Assembly: GCF_047729875.1 (NCBI RefSeq) | Contig: NZ_CP159826.1 | Location: 806,001-870,000, forward strand | DNA: 64,000 bases | Direction: 5' to 3' | Origin: Marimicrobium sp913061115 | GTDB taxonomy: Bacteria; Pseudomonadota; Gammaproteobacteria; Pseudomonadales; Halieaceae | In this document: positions 8,557-17,613 of the stretch, piece after piece | Position numbering within the stretch: position 1 is the stretch's first letter | How the letters are laid out: each line of letters opens with the position of its first letter | Made by a program: the position numbers and the translations under genes | The notes under the pieces: generated by a model | The model's input: only the letters and a program-made list of their open reading frames with translations | What the model was told of the DNA's origin: nothing | The model's database searches: none

Positions 8557-9090
8557 TCAGTCGGACTCGCCATAGGATTGCTGTAGCTCTTTTAGATAGC
8601 GGAATAACTTTCGGCTGGCCGATGGCGGTTTATGACCTTGTACTTCCCTGTGATGTTGTAAAATGACCTGCCGTAACTGCTGACGGTCAGCTTCAGGGAA
8701 GCGCGTCATGGCCAGCTCTGCCCCCTCAGCCCCCGCTGCAAGTATATCTTCACGTAATTGCTCCAGTTGATGGAACGCTGTAGTACTTTCTTGTTTTGTG
8801 TTGTGCAGGGCCGCCAGCGCTTGCTCAATCGGGGCGGGGTCTATGTTGCGCATAATCTTGCCGATGAGCTGTAGGTGTCGTTTACGGGCGCTATTGCTAC
8901 GAATTTGCCGACACTCGCGGATGGCCGACAACAGCCGTTCATCATCAATAGGAATTTTAGAAAGTTGATTGTCATTTAACGACAGCAAGGATTCTCCTAC
9001 TGCTTGCAGACCGAGCATCTGCCGTTTGCGTGCGCTTTTACTGGGAGGATCTTGCGGCTCGATGGCGTCGTCTTCTCGTCGATCAGGCAT
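8557..9090 (-). CDS. darP: ribosome-associated protein DarP (YjgA)
   Basis: DarP/YjgA is a small protein that associates with late 50S assembly intermediates. The 177-residue product is highly charged and helical and matches the family's start (DDAIEPQDPPSKSARKRQM) and its C-terminal LFRYLKEL region. Its ATG overlaps the end of mgtE by eight bases, so it is likely cotranscribed as the last gene of the long minus-strand run. It converges on rng across a 176-base spacer. Confidence 0.9.
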   Translation of the reverse strand: MPDRREDDAIEPQDPPSKSARKRQMLGLQAVGESLLSLNDNQLSKIPIDDERLLSAIRECRQIRSNSARKRHLQLIGKIMRNIDPAPIEQALAALHNTKQESTTAFHQLEQLREDILAAGAEGAELAMTRFPEADRQQLRQVILQHHREVQGHKPPSASRKLFRYLKELQQSYGESD

Positions 9091-10435
9091 ACAACAGTGT
9101 CGCTAGTCCGAGGAATGAGACAAAGCCCACGACGTCGGTAATGGTGGTAAGTACGACGCCGCCTGCCAATGCCGGATCAATCTTTGCCCTGGCCATCAAT
9201 AGCGGAAGTACGGCGCCAGCCAGTGCGGCAGTCACTAGGTTGATGACCATAGCCGCGGCAATGATCAGGCCGATTTTCCATTGCTGGAACCAGATCGACG
9301 CAGCGATAGCCACGACCACAGCCCAGAGGATGCCGTTCATGAGCCCGATCACCAGTTCGCGGTTAATCAGCCAGGCCTGGTTGTTTTTAACCACCTGTCC
9401 CAAGGCGATCCCACGTACCATCAGCGTCAGCGTCTGGGTGCCCGCAATGCCACCCATGGAGGCTACTATAGGCATTAACACGGCGAGAAATACAAATTCT
9501 TTAATGGTTCCTTGAAAGAGATTAATCACCGAAGCGGCAATGAAAGCAGTAACCAGATTGATTCCCAGCCAGATGGCGCGACGTGGTGCGGCATGCATAA
9601 GAGGGGCGAAGGTATCAGCGTCCTCGTCCAGGCCCGCCATTGACATCAGGGAGCGATCAGTGTCCTCGCGAATCACGTCCACTACGTCGTCAATAGTGAT
9701 GCGGCCTAACAGTGTGCCATTATCATCTACCACAGGGGCCGATACCCAGTCATTGCTCTCAAAGAGACGCGCCACTTCCTTGTCAGTCATATTGACCGGA
9801 ATAGGTTCCACATCGGTGAGCATCATTTCCCGCACAGAGGCGGCGGGGTCTGATACAAGTAACGTTCGTAGAGACAGCAAACCGATGAATTGATCGGAAC
9901 GATTGACCACAATCAGGTTGTCAGTCATCTCTGGGATTTCAGTATGCCGGCGTAAATAGCGAAGGACCACGTCCAAGGTTAATCTGGCTCGGATGGTTAT
10001 AGTATCCGTATTCATCAGGCCCCCGGCTAAATCCTCGGGGTAGTGCATGACTCTTTCAAGGCGCGCCCGGTCCTGCTGATCCATGACGGTGAGGACTTCC
10101 CGGGTGACGTGACCGGGTAGTTGCTGAAGGATGTCGGCGATGTCGTCATCTGCCAAGCCTTCGGTTAGCTGAGCAACTTCCGTCGCATCCATTTGGCCGA
10201 GAAACTGTGCCCGCAGGTCGTCGCCCATTTCACTCAGTATTTCACCTTCACGGTCAACCTCCACCATTTGCCACAGAATATGTCGGAACTTGGGTGGGGA
10301 AGATTCGAGAAGGTGTGCGACGTCGGCCGGAAGCAGTCCATTCAGCATTCTTTGCACATCGACAAAGGTTCCGCTGTTCAGCGCAGCGGACAGTTTGTCG
10401 AGGGTTTTTTGGGCTGCTACTTGACCTTGAATCAT
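9083..10435 (-). CDS. mgtE: magnesium transporter MgtE
   Basis: MgtE is a homodimeric magnesium channel gated by cytosolic magnesium. The 450-residue protein has the family layout: an N-terminal helical superhelix domain (about residues 20-135), two CBS domains (about 140-260), a plug helix and five C-terminal membrane helices. The pore region includes PIVASMGGIAGTQT and a C-terminal TTITDVVGF. It lies between ptsO and darP on the minus strand. I see no M-box-like leader in the 99 bases upstream. Confidence 0.95.
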   Translation of the reverse strand: MIQGQVAAQKTLDKLSAALNSGTFVDVQRMLNGLLPADVAHLLESSPPKFRHILWQMVEVDREGEILSEMGDDLRAQFLGQMDATEVAQLTEGLADDDIADILQQLPGHVTREVLTVMDQQDRARLERVMHYPEDLAGGLMNTDTITIRARLTLDVVLRYLRRHTEIPEMTDNLIVVNRSDQFIGLLSLRTLLVSDPAASVREMMLTDVEPIPVNMTDKEVARLFESNDWVSAPVVDDNGTLLGRITIDDVVDVIREDTDRSLMSMAGLDEDADTFAPLMHAAPRRAIWLGINLVTAFIAASVINLFQGTIKEFVFLAVLMPIVASMGGIAGTQTLTLMVRGIALGQVVKNNQAWLINRELVIGLMNGILWAVVVAIAASIWFQQWKIGLIIAAAMVINLVTAALAGAVLPLLMARAKIDPALAGGVVLTTITDVVGFVSFLGLATLLYA

Positions 10436-10534
10436 TTCACCTCCCAGATAAACCCTTTATGCCAGCGTGACTGTGCAGTGGATTATCCGGAAAAGTTACC
10501 CGCGCAACAACGTGATTAGTTACGGATTGATAGT

Positions 10535-10804
10535 TTACTCGGCTTCGTCAAAGCAATTTTCGATGAGAGTCTGCAGGGCAGCGAGAGCGTTTTCTTCATC
10601 ACTGCCTTCAATCTCAATATCCAATACAGTACCTTTGCCTGCAGCGAGCATCATGACAGACATGATACTCTTGCCATCGATCAATTGACCGTCCTTCCCC
10701 GTCTGTATACGACTGGAAAACGATGTAGTGCATGCCACGAATTTTGCTGCCGCCCTTGCGTGCAAACCGAGTTTGTTAGTAATTGTCAGTTGGGTTTGTA
10801 TCAC
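10535..10804 (-). CDS. ptsO: nitrogen-PTS phosphocarrier NPr (HPr-like)
   Basis: NPr relays phosphate from EI-Ntr to EIIA-Ntr (PtsN) in the nitrogen phosphotransferase system, a regulatory rather than sugar-transport chain. The 89-residue protein has the phosphorylatable His15 in GLHARAAAKF and the Ser46 region GKSIMSVMML. It starts with GTG 12 bases after the rapZ stop. The run rpoN-hpf-ptsN-rapZ-ptsO is the standard gammaproteobacterial cluster. Confidence 0.95.
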   Translation of the reverse strand: MIQTQLTITNKLGLHARAAAKFVACTTSFSSRIQTGKDGQLIDGKSIMSVMMLAAGKGTVLDIEIEGSDEENALAALQTLIENCFDEAE

Positions 10805-10816
10805 AATTTATTCTGC

Positions 10817-11671
10817 CTACTGTAGTTCTCGGTGTCTTATATTTATTGCCGGCAACTGCCCTTTGTAGTGTTGGAATAGTCGCTCGGCCAAATATACTGA
10901 GCGATGTTGCCCGCCGGTACAACCAAAGGTGATATTCATATAGCTACGATTACCTTCACGATAACGCGGCAGCCAGTTGTCCAGATAGTGGCAAATATCC
11001 TGAAACAGCTCCTCTGTCATAGGCAGGCTTTCGAGAAACGATTGCACTTCGGAGTCTAGCCCACTCTTGAGTCGCAACTCTTTTACCCAGTGGGGATTGG
11101 GTAACATTCTTACATCGAACACGAGGTCTGCGTCGGCAGGTACTCCGCGCTTGAAGCCAAAAGACTGTAACAGTATCGCCATGCTCCCAACACTGCTCCC
11201 CAGCAGCCGTTGCTTGATAGCATCACGCAGGTCATAAACGGTCATGTGGCTGGTGTCCAACACCAGGGATGCGCAGTCGTAAATGGGCTCGAGGAGTTCT
11301 CGTTCTTTATCGATCGCCTCTGCCAGCGGAATAAATTCCGTGCTAAGCGGGTGTCGGCGTCGCGTTTCACTAAAACGCTGGAGCAGGTTAATTTCCTGAG
11401 CGTCCAGAAACAGCACTTGGGTTTCCACCGATAGTGGAAGTGAGTGAATAATCGCTTTGAATTTCCGCAGATCTTTCCACTCATTACGAGCATCAATACA
11501 GACCGCTATACCCTGAAAAAAGCTGAACTCGTCACCGCCGATTTTCTCAATCAGCGCGGGCAGAAGCGATATCGGGAGGTTGTCAATACAGTAGAAACCC
11601 TCGTCCTCTAACTGGTTCAATGCAGTACTCTTTCCCGAGCCGGAGCGTCCACTGATGATAATTAATTGCAT
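10817..11671 (-). CDS. rapZ: RNase adapter / P-loop protein RapZ
   Basis: RapZ binds nucleotides and, in enterobacteria, small RNAs and glucosamine-6-phosphate to control glmS mRNA; in other gammaproteobacteria its role is less clear. From the ATG at 11671 it is 284 residues and opens directly with the Walker A sequence GRSGSGKS (residues 8-15). The C-terminal domain has FGCTGGQHRSVYLAERL, as expected. A longer reading from 11752 overlaps ptsN and adds nothing conserved. The start lies 13 bases after the ptsN stop. Confidence 0.95.
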   Translation of the reverse strand: MQLIIISGRSGSGKSTALNQLEDEGFYCIDNLPISLLPALIEKIGGDEFSFFQGIAVCIDARNEWKDLRKFKAIIHSLPLSVETQVLFLDAQEINLLQRFSETRRRHPLSTEFIPLAEAIDKERELLEPIYDCASLVLDTSHMTVYDLRDAIKQRLLGSSVGSMAILLQSFGFKRGVPADADLVFDVRMLPNPHWVKELRLKSGLDSEVQSFLESLPMTEELFQDICHYLDNWLPRYREGNRSYMNITFGCTGGQHRSVYLAERLFQHYKGQLPAINIRHRELQ

Positions 11672-11684
11672 AGGATACTGTTGC

Positions 11685-12143
11685 TCAATCCGCGCCGCTG
11701 CAGGCGACCTCATAGAGGGTGCTGCTATCTCTGGCGGCGCGCAACCGTCCACAGAATTGCTGCTGATTAAATAAGCGTGCGATATTTGCGAGTATATCTA
11801 GATGCTGCTGACGAGCTTCTTCTGGCACGAGCAGCACGAATAGCAGGTCTACTGGCTGATCATCCGGCGCATCAAAGGGGATCGGTTTTTCCAGTGAGAG
11901 CAGGGCGCCTAATGGCTGAGTACAATTACCGACACGGCAATGCGGTATTGCGATGCCCTGACCCAAGCCCGTGCTGCCCAGTTTTTCCCGCGTGATAAGA
12001 TGGTTTAGGATGTTGTCGTAGTGCAGCAAAGGTTCATTTGCACACACTAATTCCGCTATCGTTTCAAACAGTCTTTTCTTGCTGGGTCCATGTGCGTGAC
12101 AGACGGTGCGCTCTGGCGTTAGTATTTGGCTTAAAAGGTGCAT
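11685..12143 (-). CDS. ptsN: nitrogen-PTS EIIA protein PtsN
   Basis: PtsN (EIIA-Ntr) is the terminal phosphoacceptor of the nitrogen PTS and regulates potassium transport, RpoN-linked metabolism and stress functions through its phosphorylation state. The 152-residue protein has the PTS EIIA type-2 fold and phosphohistidine His68 in GIAIPHCR. It follows hpf closely and precedes rapZ. Confidence 0.95.
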   Translation of the reverse strand: MHLLSQILTPERTVCHAHGPSKKRLFETIAELVCANEPLLHYDNILNHLITREKLGSTGLGQGIAIPHCRVGNCTQPLGALLSLEKPIPFDAPDDQPVDLLFVLLVPEEARQQHLDILANIARLFNQQQFCGRLRAARDSSTLYEVACSGAD

Positions 12144-12153
12144 AGCTTCGTCT

Positions 12154-12441
12154 TTAGTGTCCTCGGTGTTTTTGCTTGTGTTTGATCAATTGACGATCCA
12201 GCTTGTCAGCTAGAGCATCGATGGCGGCATACATGTCATCCGAATCCGCATGAGCGAACAGGTCGCCACCCGCTATGTGTATAGTGGCCTCAGCTTTTTG
12301 CACCATTTTCTCGATAGTGAGAATGACATGGGTCTTCGTGGTCTGGTCAAAATGACGCTGCAGGCGCTCGAATTTGTTCTCCACGTACTCCCTCAGAGGG
12401 GTGGTTATTTCGAGATGATGACCAGTGATTGTCAGTTGCAT
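12154..12441 (-). CDS. hpf: short-form ribosome hibernation-promoting factor
   Basis: HPF binds the 30S decoding region and promotes 100S ribosome dimers in stationary phase. From the ATG at 12441 the protein is 95 residues, the short form without the C-terminal dimerisation domain of long HPF. It begins MQLTITGHHLEIT and ends in a lysine/histidine-rich tail. An upstream start at 12483 adds 14 unlike residues. It lies 73 bases after the rpoN stop. Confidence 0.94.
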   Translation of the reverse strand: MQLTITGHHLEITTPLREYVENKFERLQRHFDQTTKTHVILTIEKMVQKAEATIHIAGGDLFAHADSDDMYAAIDALADKLDRQLIKHKQKHRGH

Positions 12442-12514
12442 ATAGTGCTGCTCCGCTTTGTGGGGTTGACATTGGCGACGCAACTAAGCGTTGCCAGATA
12501 AGAATACTTTCAGT

Positions 12515-14026
12515 CTAGACTAACCGTTTACGCTCGTTGGATGGAGCGATAAACAGTTTTTCTCGGTACTTGGTGATAGTTCGACGAGCAACTTCAATGC
12601 CCTGTGCATGCATCAATAGCGTAATTTTGTTATCGCTCAGCGGTTTACGTGGATTTTCTGCCGCGACTAGTTTTTTCATTAGAGCCTGAATGGCTGTTGA
12701 TGAACATTCGCCACCTGAAGACGTCGCCACATGGCTGGAGAAGAAATATTTCAGCTCAAAAATACCCCGTGGGGTATGCATGTACTTGTTGGTGGTAGCT
12801 CTAGAGATAGTAGACTCGTGCATTTCGATGGCCTCGGCTATATCGTGCAGCACCAAGGGCTTCATGGCCTCCGTGCCATACTCAAGAAAATTTCGCTGGC
12901 GTTCAACAATTTTGCTAGCAACCTTAATGAGTGTTTCATTGCGGCTTTGCAGGCTTTTAAGGAACCAACGTGCTTCTTGCAGATTATCCCGTAAATAGGT
13001 GTTGTCTACACTGGTATCACCCCGCGTCACTAAATTAGCGTAGTGGGTATTGATGCGCAGCTTGGGGATGATGTCCGGGTTGAGTCCGACCAGCCAGCGG
13101 CCATTCTTTTTGCTGACATAGACATCTGGCACAACGTACTCAATATCCTTTGGCACTGCTGTGTGCCCGGGGTTGGGGTCCAGCGATTGAATGAGAGCGA
13201 GCACCGCTTTGAGTTCTTGCTCCTCGAGTCGCATGCGCCGCTGAATCTGTTCGTAGTCTGTGGCGGCTAGTTGGTCCAGATAGCGATTCACTATCTGTTT
13301 GGCCTGTGGCAACCAGGCAGTGGCAGGCGGCAACTGGTTTAGCTGAATTTGCAGGCACTCCTGAAGGCCGCTAGCGCATATGCCGGAAGGTTCAAATTGT
13401 TGCAGGCGGTGAAGGACGGCAACCACCTCTTCAATGTCGATATCCAGATCGTGAGTCAAGGAATCGTAGATGTCTTCCACGCTCAATGTGAGGCGCCCAT
13501 TGTCATCCGTAGCGTCAATAATGCACAGGGCAATTAGGCGGTCAGTGTCAGATAGTCTCGTGAGGCTAAGTTGCCACAGTAGTTGTTCGCGCAGTGATTC
13601 ACTGGCGACTTTGCGTCCGGCTATGTCGTCATCGAAACCCTCATCGTCTTGTGGCGACTGAGCGGGAGCCGAAGAAGACGGCAGCAGGTCCTCCCATTGC
13701 ACGTCAACGGGCAGCTCATCAGGCATGGTCGTTAGTTCATGTGTCTCCCAGTCCGACCTCTCGTTCTGATTGTCGTTGGCTGTGTGCTCCAGGTTCTGCA
13801 GGGGGCCGTCACTTCCTTCGGCGCTCGATTCCTGTGGTTGATCATCCTCGAGATCAAACAGATCATCCTCAGACTCAGACTCCTCTAAAAGTGGGTTGCT
13901 ATCCAGAGCCTGCTGTATCTCTTGCTGCAGATCCAGGGTAGACAGCTGCAATAAGCGGATGGCTTGCTGCAGCTGCGGAGTTATCCTCAGCTGTTGGCTC
14001 AGTTTTAGTTGTAGTGACTGCTTCAT
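12515..14026 (-). CDS. rpoN: RNA polymerase sigma-54 factor
   Basis: RpoN recognises -24/-12 promoters and needs AAA+ activators. The 503-residue protein has the glutamine/leucine-rich region I (about residues 1-50), an acidic linker (about 55-130), the core-binding domain, the helix-turn-helix and the C-terminal RpoN box ARRTITKYREKL. A likely target, the pilA promoter, is in this window at 62131-62145. A 221-base spacer separates it from lptB and holds a plausible own promoter, although the two genes are usually cotranscribed. Confidence 0.97.
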   Translation of the reverse strand: MKQSLQLKLSQQLRITPQLQQAIRLLQLSTLDLQQEIQQALDSNPLLEESESEDDLFDLEDDQPQESSAEGSDGPLQNLEHTANDNQNERSDWETHELTTMPDELPVDVQWEDLLPSSSAPAQSPQDDEGFDDDIAGRKVASESLREQLLWQLSLTRLSDTDRLIALCIIDATDDNGRLTLSVEDIYDSLTHDLDIDIEEVVAVLHRLQQFEPSGICASGLQECLQIQLNQLPPATAWLPQAKQIVNRYLDQLAATDYEQIQRRMRLEEQELKAVLALIQSLDPNPGHTAVPKDIEYVVPDVYVSKKNGRWLVGLNPDIIPKLRINTHYANLVTRGDTSVDNTYLRDNLQEARWFLKSLQSRNETLIKVASKIVERQRNFLEYGTEAMKPLVLHDIAEAIEMHESTISRATTNKYMHTPRGIFELKYFFSSHVATSSGGECSSTAIQALMKKLVAAENPRKPLSDNKITLLMHAQGIEVARRTITKYREKLFIAPSNERKRLV

Positions 14027-14091
14027 TAGAAGGTCTCTAGCACCCTTATTTTGCGGGCCTATCAGTCTGTATGGTAAAGGCTAAGGCTCCC

Positions 14092-14121
14092 AGTGTAGCG
14101 CTGGCCGCCGTTGCGTGGCAA
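14092..14121 (-). promoter_or_regulatory. candidate sigma-70 promoter for rpoN
   Basis: On the minus strand TTGCCA (14116-14121) is followed after 18 bases by TACACT (14092-14097), about 65 bases before the rpoN start. The spacer between lptB and rpoN is longer than any other inside this run, which fits an internal promoter. Called by eye only. Confidence 0.35.
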
Positions 14122-14247
14122 CTAGTTGGCCCGATAATTGCTTGTTTTTTGATTCATGGAGCACGATTTTTGGGCGCAGTGGCCGCAGTCTGGTTCTACG
14201 ACAAGACGTTATGGGAACTGTGAGTCGGTGTTGGAGTTCCGCAGCGG

Positions 14248-14973
14248 CTACATGCGGAACTGTTCTCCCAGATAGACTTTGCGGACGTGTTCATTGTTTA
14301 GCACGTCTTCAGGCGTCCCAGAGGCGATGATGCAACCCTCGCCAACGATATAAGCTTTTTCACAGATATCCAGCGTGTCACGCACGTTGTGGTCGGTGAT
14401 AAGGACACCGATACCTCTGTCACGCAGGTGATTAATAATCTCTTTGATATCGATGACTGAGATAGGGTCTACACCTGCGAAAGGCTCATCAAGCATAATA
14501 AAATCGGGCTCTGTGGCCAGCGCACGGGCAATTTCAATGCGTCGCCGCTCGCCACCTGACAGGGATTGACCGAGACTTTCGCGCAGATGTTGGACATGAA
14601 ATTCCTCCAGCAATTCATCCCTTCGAGCCAAGCGTTGCTTTTTGTCGAGATCCGAACGCGTTTCCAGTATAGCCAAAATGTTGTCGCCTACAGTGAGTCG
14701 TCTGAATATCGAGGCCTCCTGCGGCAGATAGCCGATGCCGCGACGTGCCCGCTCATGCATGGTGAGTGAGGTGATATCCATGCCATCTATACTAATATCG
14801 CCTCGGTCAGCAGAGATGATTCCGATGATCATGTAAAAGCAAGTGGTTTTACCCGCACCGTTCGGTCCTAGAAGGCCTACGATCTGTCCACTGTCTAACG
14901 ATAGTGAGACATCGTGTATCACTTCCCTTCCGCGGTAAGCCTTGGCCAGGTTATTCGCTCGTAGTTCTGCCAC
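14248..14973 (-). CDS. lptB: LPS export ABC transporter ATPase LptB
   Basis: LptB powers extraction of lipopolysaccharide from the inner membrane with LptF/LptG. The 241-residue ABC ATPase has Walker A GPNGAGKTT (36-44), signature LSGGE (138-142) and Walker B ending in D162-E163. It starts with GTG and overlaps the end of lptA by 23 bases, so it is coupled to it. The membrane subunits LptF/G are not in this window. Confidence 0.96.
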   Translation of the reverse strand: MAELRANNLAKAYRGREVIHDVSLSLDSGQIVGLLGPNGAGKTTCFYMIIGIISADRGDISIDGMDITSLTMHERARRGIGYLPQEASIFRRLTVGDNILAILETRSDLDKKQRLARRDELLEEFHVQHLRESLGQSLSGGERRRIEIARALATEPDFIMLDEPFAGVDPISVIDIKEIINHLRDRGIGVLITDHNVRDTLDICEKAYIVGEGCIIASGTPEDVLNNEHVRKVYLGEQFRM

Positions 14974-15643
14974 TGCCGCTCTCTTCTAATTGCTCTGTTG
15001 CCGGTGGAGCGGACATTTCCGCTGATGGCTGTTCCTCTGGCGTTTTTTTGTCTTCCGTGGTTTGCACGCTGGGCGGAATGACGACCACAACCTTGTTACC
15101 TGTGCGCGTTTGATCGGACTGCGCAGTGATTAATTGCTTCTTCATTAAGTAATCAATGGAATCCCCGTCCACAACAGATCCGTCCTGTTCGATATGGGCG
15201 TTTGTTTGCAGGTGCACCCGGTCCTCGTTTTTGAAATACTTGATCACATCAGCATGAGCGTGAACCACCCCCTTGCCCAACTCTGGCAGTTGACGCATTT
15301 TGGCGGGATTTCCTTCGGCCACTATCTCGCTGGGATCGTCGGATGTGTGATAAATGGTCAGTGTGTCGGCCTCTAGCTCCATGCTGCCCTGCTTCATTTG
15401 CACATTGCCGGTATAGATCGTCACCCCCTTTTTGTCATCACGCAGGGCCTTGTCTGCAGTGAGGTGAATGGGTTGGTCACCATCACTCGGTAGGGCATGG
15501 GTGACGACTGTCTGAAAGCTCGCGAGCAGTACGAGAAGCCAGATGCCCGATTTCAACGTTCGAGCGTATTTGTCAGGGCCGCGGTGAGGCATAGAGAGTC
15601 TCCAGAGTGAGTCTGGGGTGGGTTGATTGAAGCGATCAGGCAT
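14951..15643 (-). CDS. lptA: LPS transport periplasmic bridge protein LptA
   Basis: LptA oligomerises in the periplasm to carry LPS from LptC to LptD. The 230-residue protein has a signal peptide (hydrophobic core GIWLLVLLASF) and an OstA/LptA beta-jellyroll domain beginning PIHLTADKALRDD, then a proline/glutamate-rich C-terminal tail. The first ATG overlaps the kdsD stop (TAATG) and gives 17 extra residues before a second Met (codon 18), from which the signal peptide looks more normal; either start is possible. kdsC and lptC, which normally sit between kdsD and lptA, are absent here. Confidence 0.9.
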   Translation of the reverse strand: MPDRFNQPTPDSLWRLSMPHRGPDKYARTLKSGIWLLVLLASFQTVVTHALPSDGDQPIHLTADKALRDDKKGVTIYTGNVQMKQGSMELEADTLTIYHTSDDPSEIVAEGNPAKMRQLPELGKGVVHAHADVIKYFKNEDRVHLQTNAHIEQDGSVVDGDSIDYLMKKQLITAQSDQTRTGNKVVVVIPPSVQTTEDKKTPEEQPSAEMSAPPATEQLEESGSGRTTSE

Positions 15644-16623
15644 TAAACGATCCCTGCATGCAGCAGATCTTTGAGGTGAACGACGCCGGCGAGGGCGCCC
15701 GCGTCATTGAGCACAACAAGGGAACTGATCTCATTTTCTTCCATGATATGCAAGGCTGCGGCAGCCAACATGCCGGGGTCTATCGTCTTGGCGTTGGAAC
15801 CTATTAACTGCCCGATTCGAGTCTCGTTGATATCCAAGCGTGCGTCCAGAGTACGACGTAAATCACCATCGGTAAACACGCCGACCAGTTTACCCACTTT
15901 ATCGATCACCGTCGTCATGCCCATGCCTTTATCGCTGATTTCTAATAACGCCTCGGCCAGTTTGACATTTTCAGTCACCCGGGGAATATCATCGCCAGAT
16001 TTCATGATGTCTTGCACTTTGAGTAGGAGTTGTTTGCCCAAGGTCCCTCCCGGATGCGAGAAAGCAAAGTCGTCCGCGGTAAAACCGCGGGCCTCTAGTA
16101 AAGCGATGGCCAGTGCATCTCCCATTACCAGTGCTGTCGTGGTGCTGGATGTTGGTGCTAGATCAAGGGGGCAGGCCTCGATTTCTACGCCTGTATTGAG
16201 GTGGACATCAGAGGATTTCCCCAGTGCAGACTGCGCGTTACCGGTCATACTCACAAGAGGAATGCCCAGTCTCTTGAGGTGAGGAAGCAGGGTGAGAACT
16301 TCGGGTACCGCGCCGCTGTTGGATAGAGCGATAACGGCGTCCTCTGAGGTGATCATGCCCATGTCGCCATGACTCGCCTCTCCGGGATGGACAAAAAAAG
16401 CGGGGGATCCAGTGCTGGCCAGTGTTGCCGCTATCTTGCGAGCAATGTGGCCTGATTTCCCCATGCCAGTGACAATGATTCGACCCCGAACCTGCAGCAA
16501 GAGTGCACACGCTGCATTGAATTCAGCCCCGATACGCTCCTCCAGAGAGGCGACTGCAGCGGCCTCCATGCGGATGGTGCGGCGCGCGGATGTGGAGTGA
16601 CTAATGGAGCTTTGCTCCGGCAT
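15643..16623 (-). CDS. kdsD: arabinose-5-phosphate isomerase KdsD
   Basis: KdsD interconverts ribulose-5-phosphate and arabinose-5-phosphate, the first step of Kdo synthesis for LPS. The 326-residue protein has an N-terminal SIS domain (TGMGKSGHIARKIAATL, then HPGEASHGDMG) and two C-terminal CBS domains (from about residue 205). It follows yrbG by 18 bases and overlaps lptA by its stop codon. The next enzyme gene of the pathway usually found at this spot, kdsC, is missing from the locus. Confidence 0.95.
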   Translation of the reverse strand: MPEQSSISHSTSARRTIRMEAAAVASLEERIGAEFNAACALLLQVRGRIIVTGMGKSGHIARKIAATLASTGSPAFFVHPGEASHGDMGMITSEDAVIALSNSGAVPEVLTLLPHLKRLGIPLVSMTGNAQSALGKSSDVHLNTGVEIEACPLDLAPTSSTTTALVMGDALAIALLEARGFTADDFAFSHPGGTLGKQLLLKVQDIMKSGDDIPRVTENVKLAEALLEISDKGMGMTTVIDKVGKLVGVFTDGDLRRTLDARLDINETRIGQLIGSNAKTIDPGMLAAAALHIMEENEISSLVVLNDAGALAGVVHLKDLLHAGIV

Positions 16624-16641
16624 AGAATTTGCCTCAGTTGA

Positions 16642-17613
16642 CTAGGTTGAAAGCAGAAAATAATAATACAGTGCGTAGGAAGAGACTAACACTGTGCCCA
16701 TGATTCGTCCGATATAAGCGCGTTTGGGCGCTGATTTACCGCGTTTGGCGCTGACAAAAATCGCCAAAGCAAGGAAAAAGGTCAGCGCTGCCATGCTGGC
16801 ATAGTCTCTTGAAATAGCCTCTGGGTCGAGCACTTGGCCTCCCACAATCCCCGGGATAGCCATTACTGCCAGCAAATTAAATAAATTGGAGCCAATGATG
16901 TTGCCAAAGGCAATCTCAGCGTGGCCCCGCAGGGCGCTCGCGATGGAGGCTGCGAGTTCCGGCAGACTGGTGCCAACAGCGACAACGGTCAGCCCTATGA
17001 TGAGCTCGGATATACCCAATTCCTCTGCAACGATGACGGCACCCCACACAAGAAGCTTGGAGCTGAGGATCAATATCAAAAGGCCGAATAGGAATGTGGA
17101 CCAAGCGCGCAGAGGCGGCAATTCGGGCATCGGCTCATCACTGGACTCGGCAGCTTGTTCTGCGCTGCCGAGTTGGCTAAACGCTAAAAACGCAATGATG
17201 AGGGTCGCGGCCGCAAGCATCAGGCACCCATCTTGTACGGAGAGCACGTCATCGAGTATCAGCACCCCGACGCCGACAGTGGCCAGTAGCAGAACGGGAA
17301 TCTCTCTTTTCAGGCATTGTTCGTCAATCATCAGTGGAGCCACTAGCGCAGTCACTCCAAGTACAAGCGCAATATTGGCGATATTTGAGCCGATAGCATT
17401 GCCGATAGCCAGTGGCCCCGCATTTGAAAGCGAGGCTGTGAGTGATACTAGGATCTCCGGTGCCGACGTTCCCAAAGAGACAATCGTCAGGCCGATAATA
17501 AGGGGCGAAACGCCGAGATTCCTGGCGATTGACGCGGCTCCAGCTACAAGCATGTTTGCGCTCCAAATGAGAGCGACAAAGCCAAAAAGAATGGATGCGG
17601 CGGCTAGCAGCAT
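16642..17613 (-). CDS. yrbG: calcium/sodium antiporter (YrbG family)
   Basis: A CaCA-superfamily cation exchanger predicted to swap calcium for sodium at the inner membrane. The 323-residue protein shows two inverted halves of about five membrane helices, each with the alpha-repeat signature (LGTSAPEILVSLTASL near residue 50 and VGTSLPELAASIASAL near 215) containing the ion-binding glutamates. It is the first gene of the minus-strand run and is divergent from mlaC; yrbG-kdsD is a standard gammaproteobacterial pair. Confidence 0.93.
   Translation of the reverse strand: MLLAAASILFGFVALIWSANMLVAGAASIARNLGVSPLIIGLTIVSLGTSAPEILVSLTASLSNAGPLAIGNAIGSNIANIALVLGVTALVAPLMIDEQCLKREIPVLLLATVGVGVLILDDVLSVQDGCLMLAAATLIIAFLAFSQLGSAEQAAESSDEPMPELPPLRAWSTFLFGLLILILSSKLLVWGAVIVAEELGISELIIGLTVVAVGTSLPELAASIASALRGHAEIAFGNIIGSNLFNLLAVMAIPGIVGGQVLDPEAISRDYASMAALTFFLALAIFVSAKRGKSAPKRAYIGRIMGTVLVSSYALYYYFLLST

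Noticed and set aside
10436..10534. Possible magnesium riboswitch upstream of mgtE
   Set aside because: The 99-base spacer is too short for an M-box or mgtA-type leader and shows no matching conserved core.
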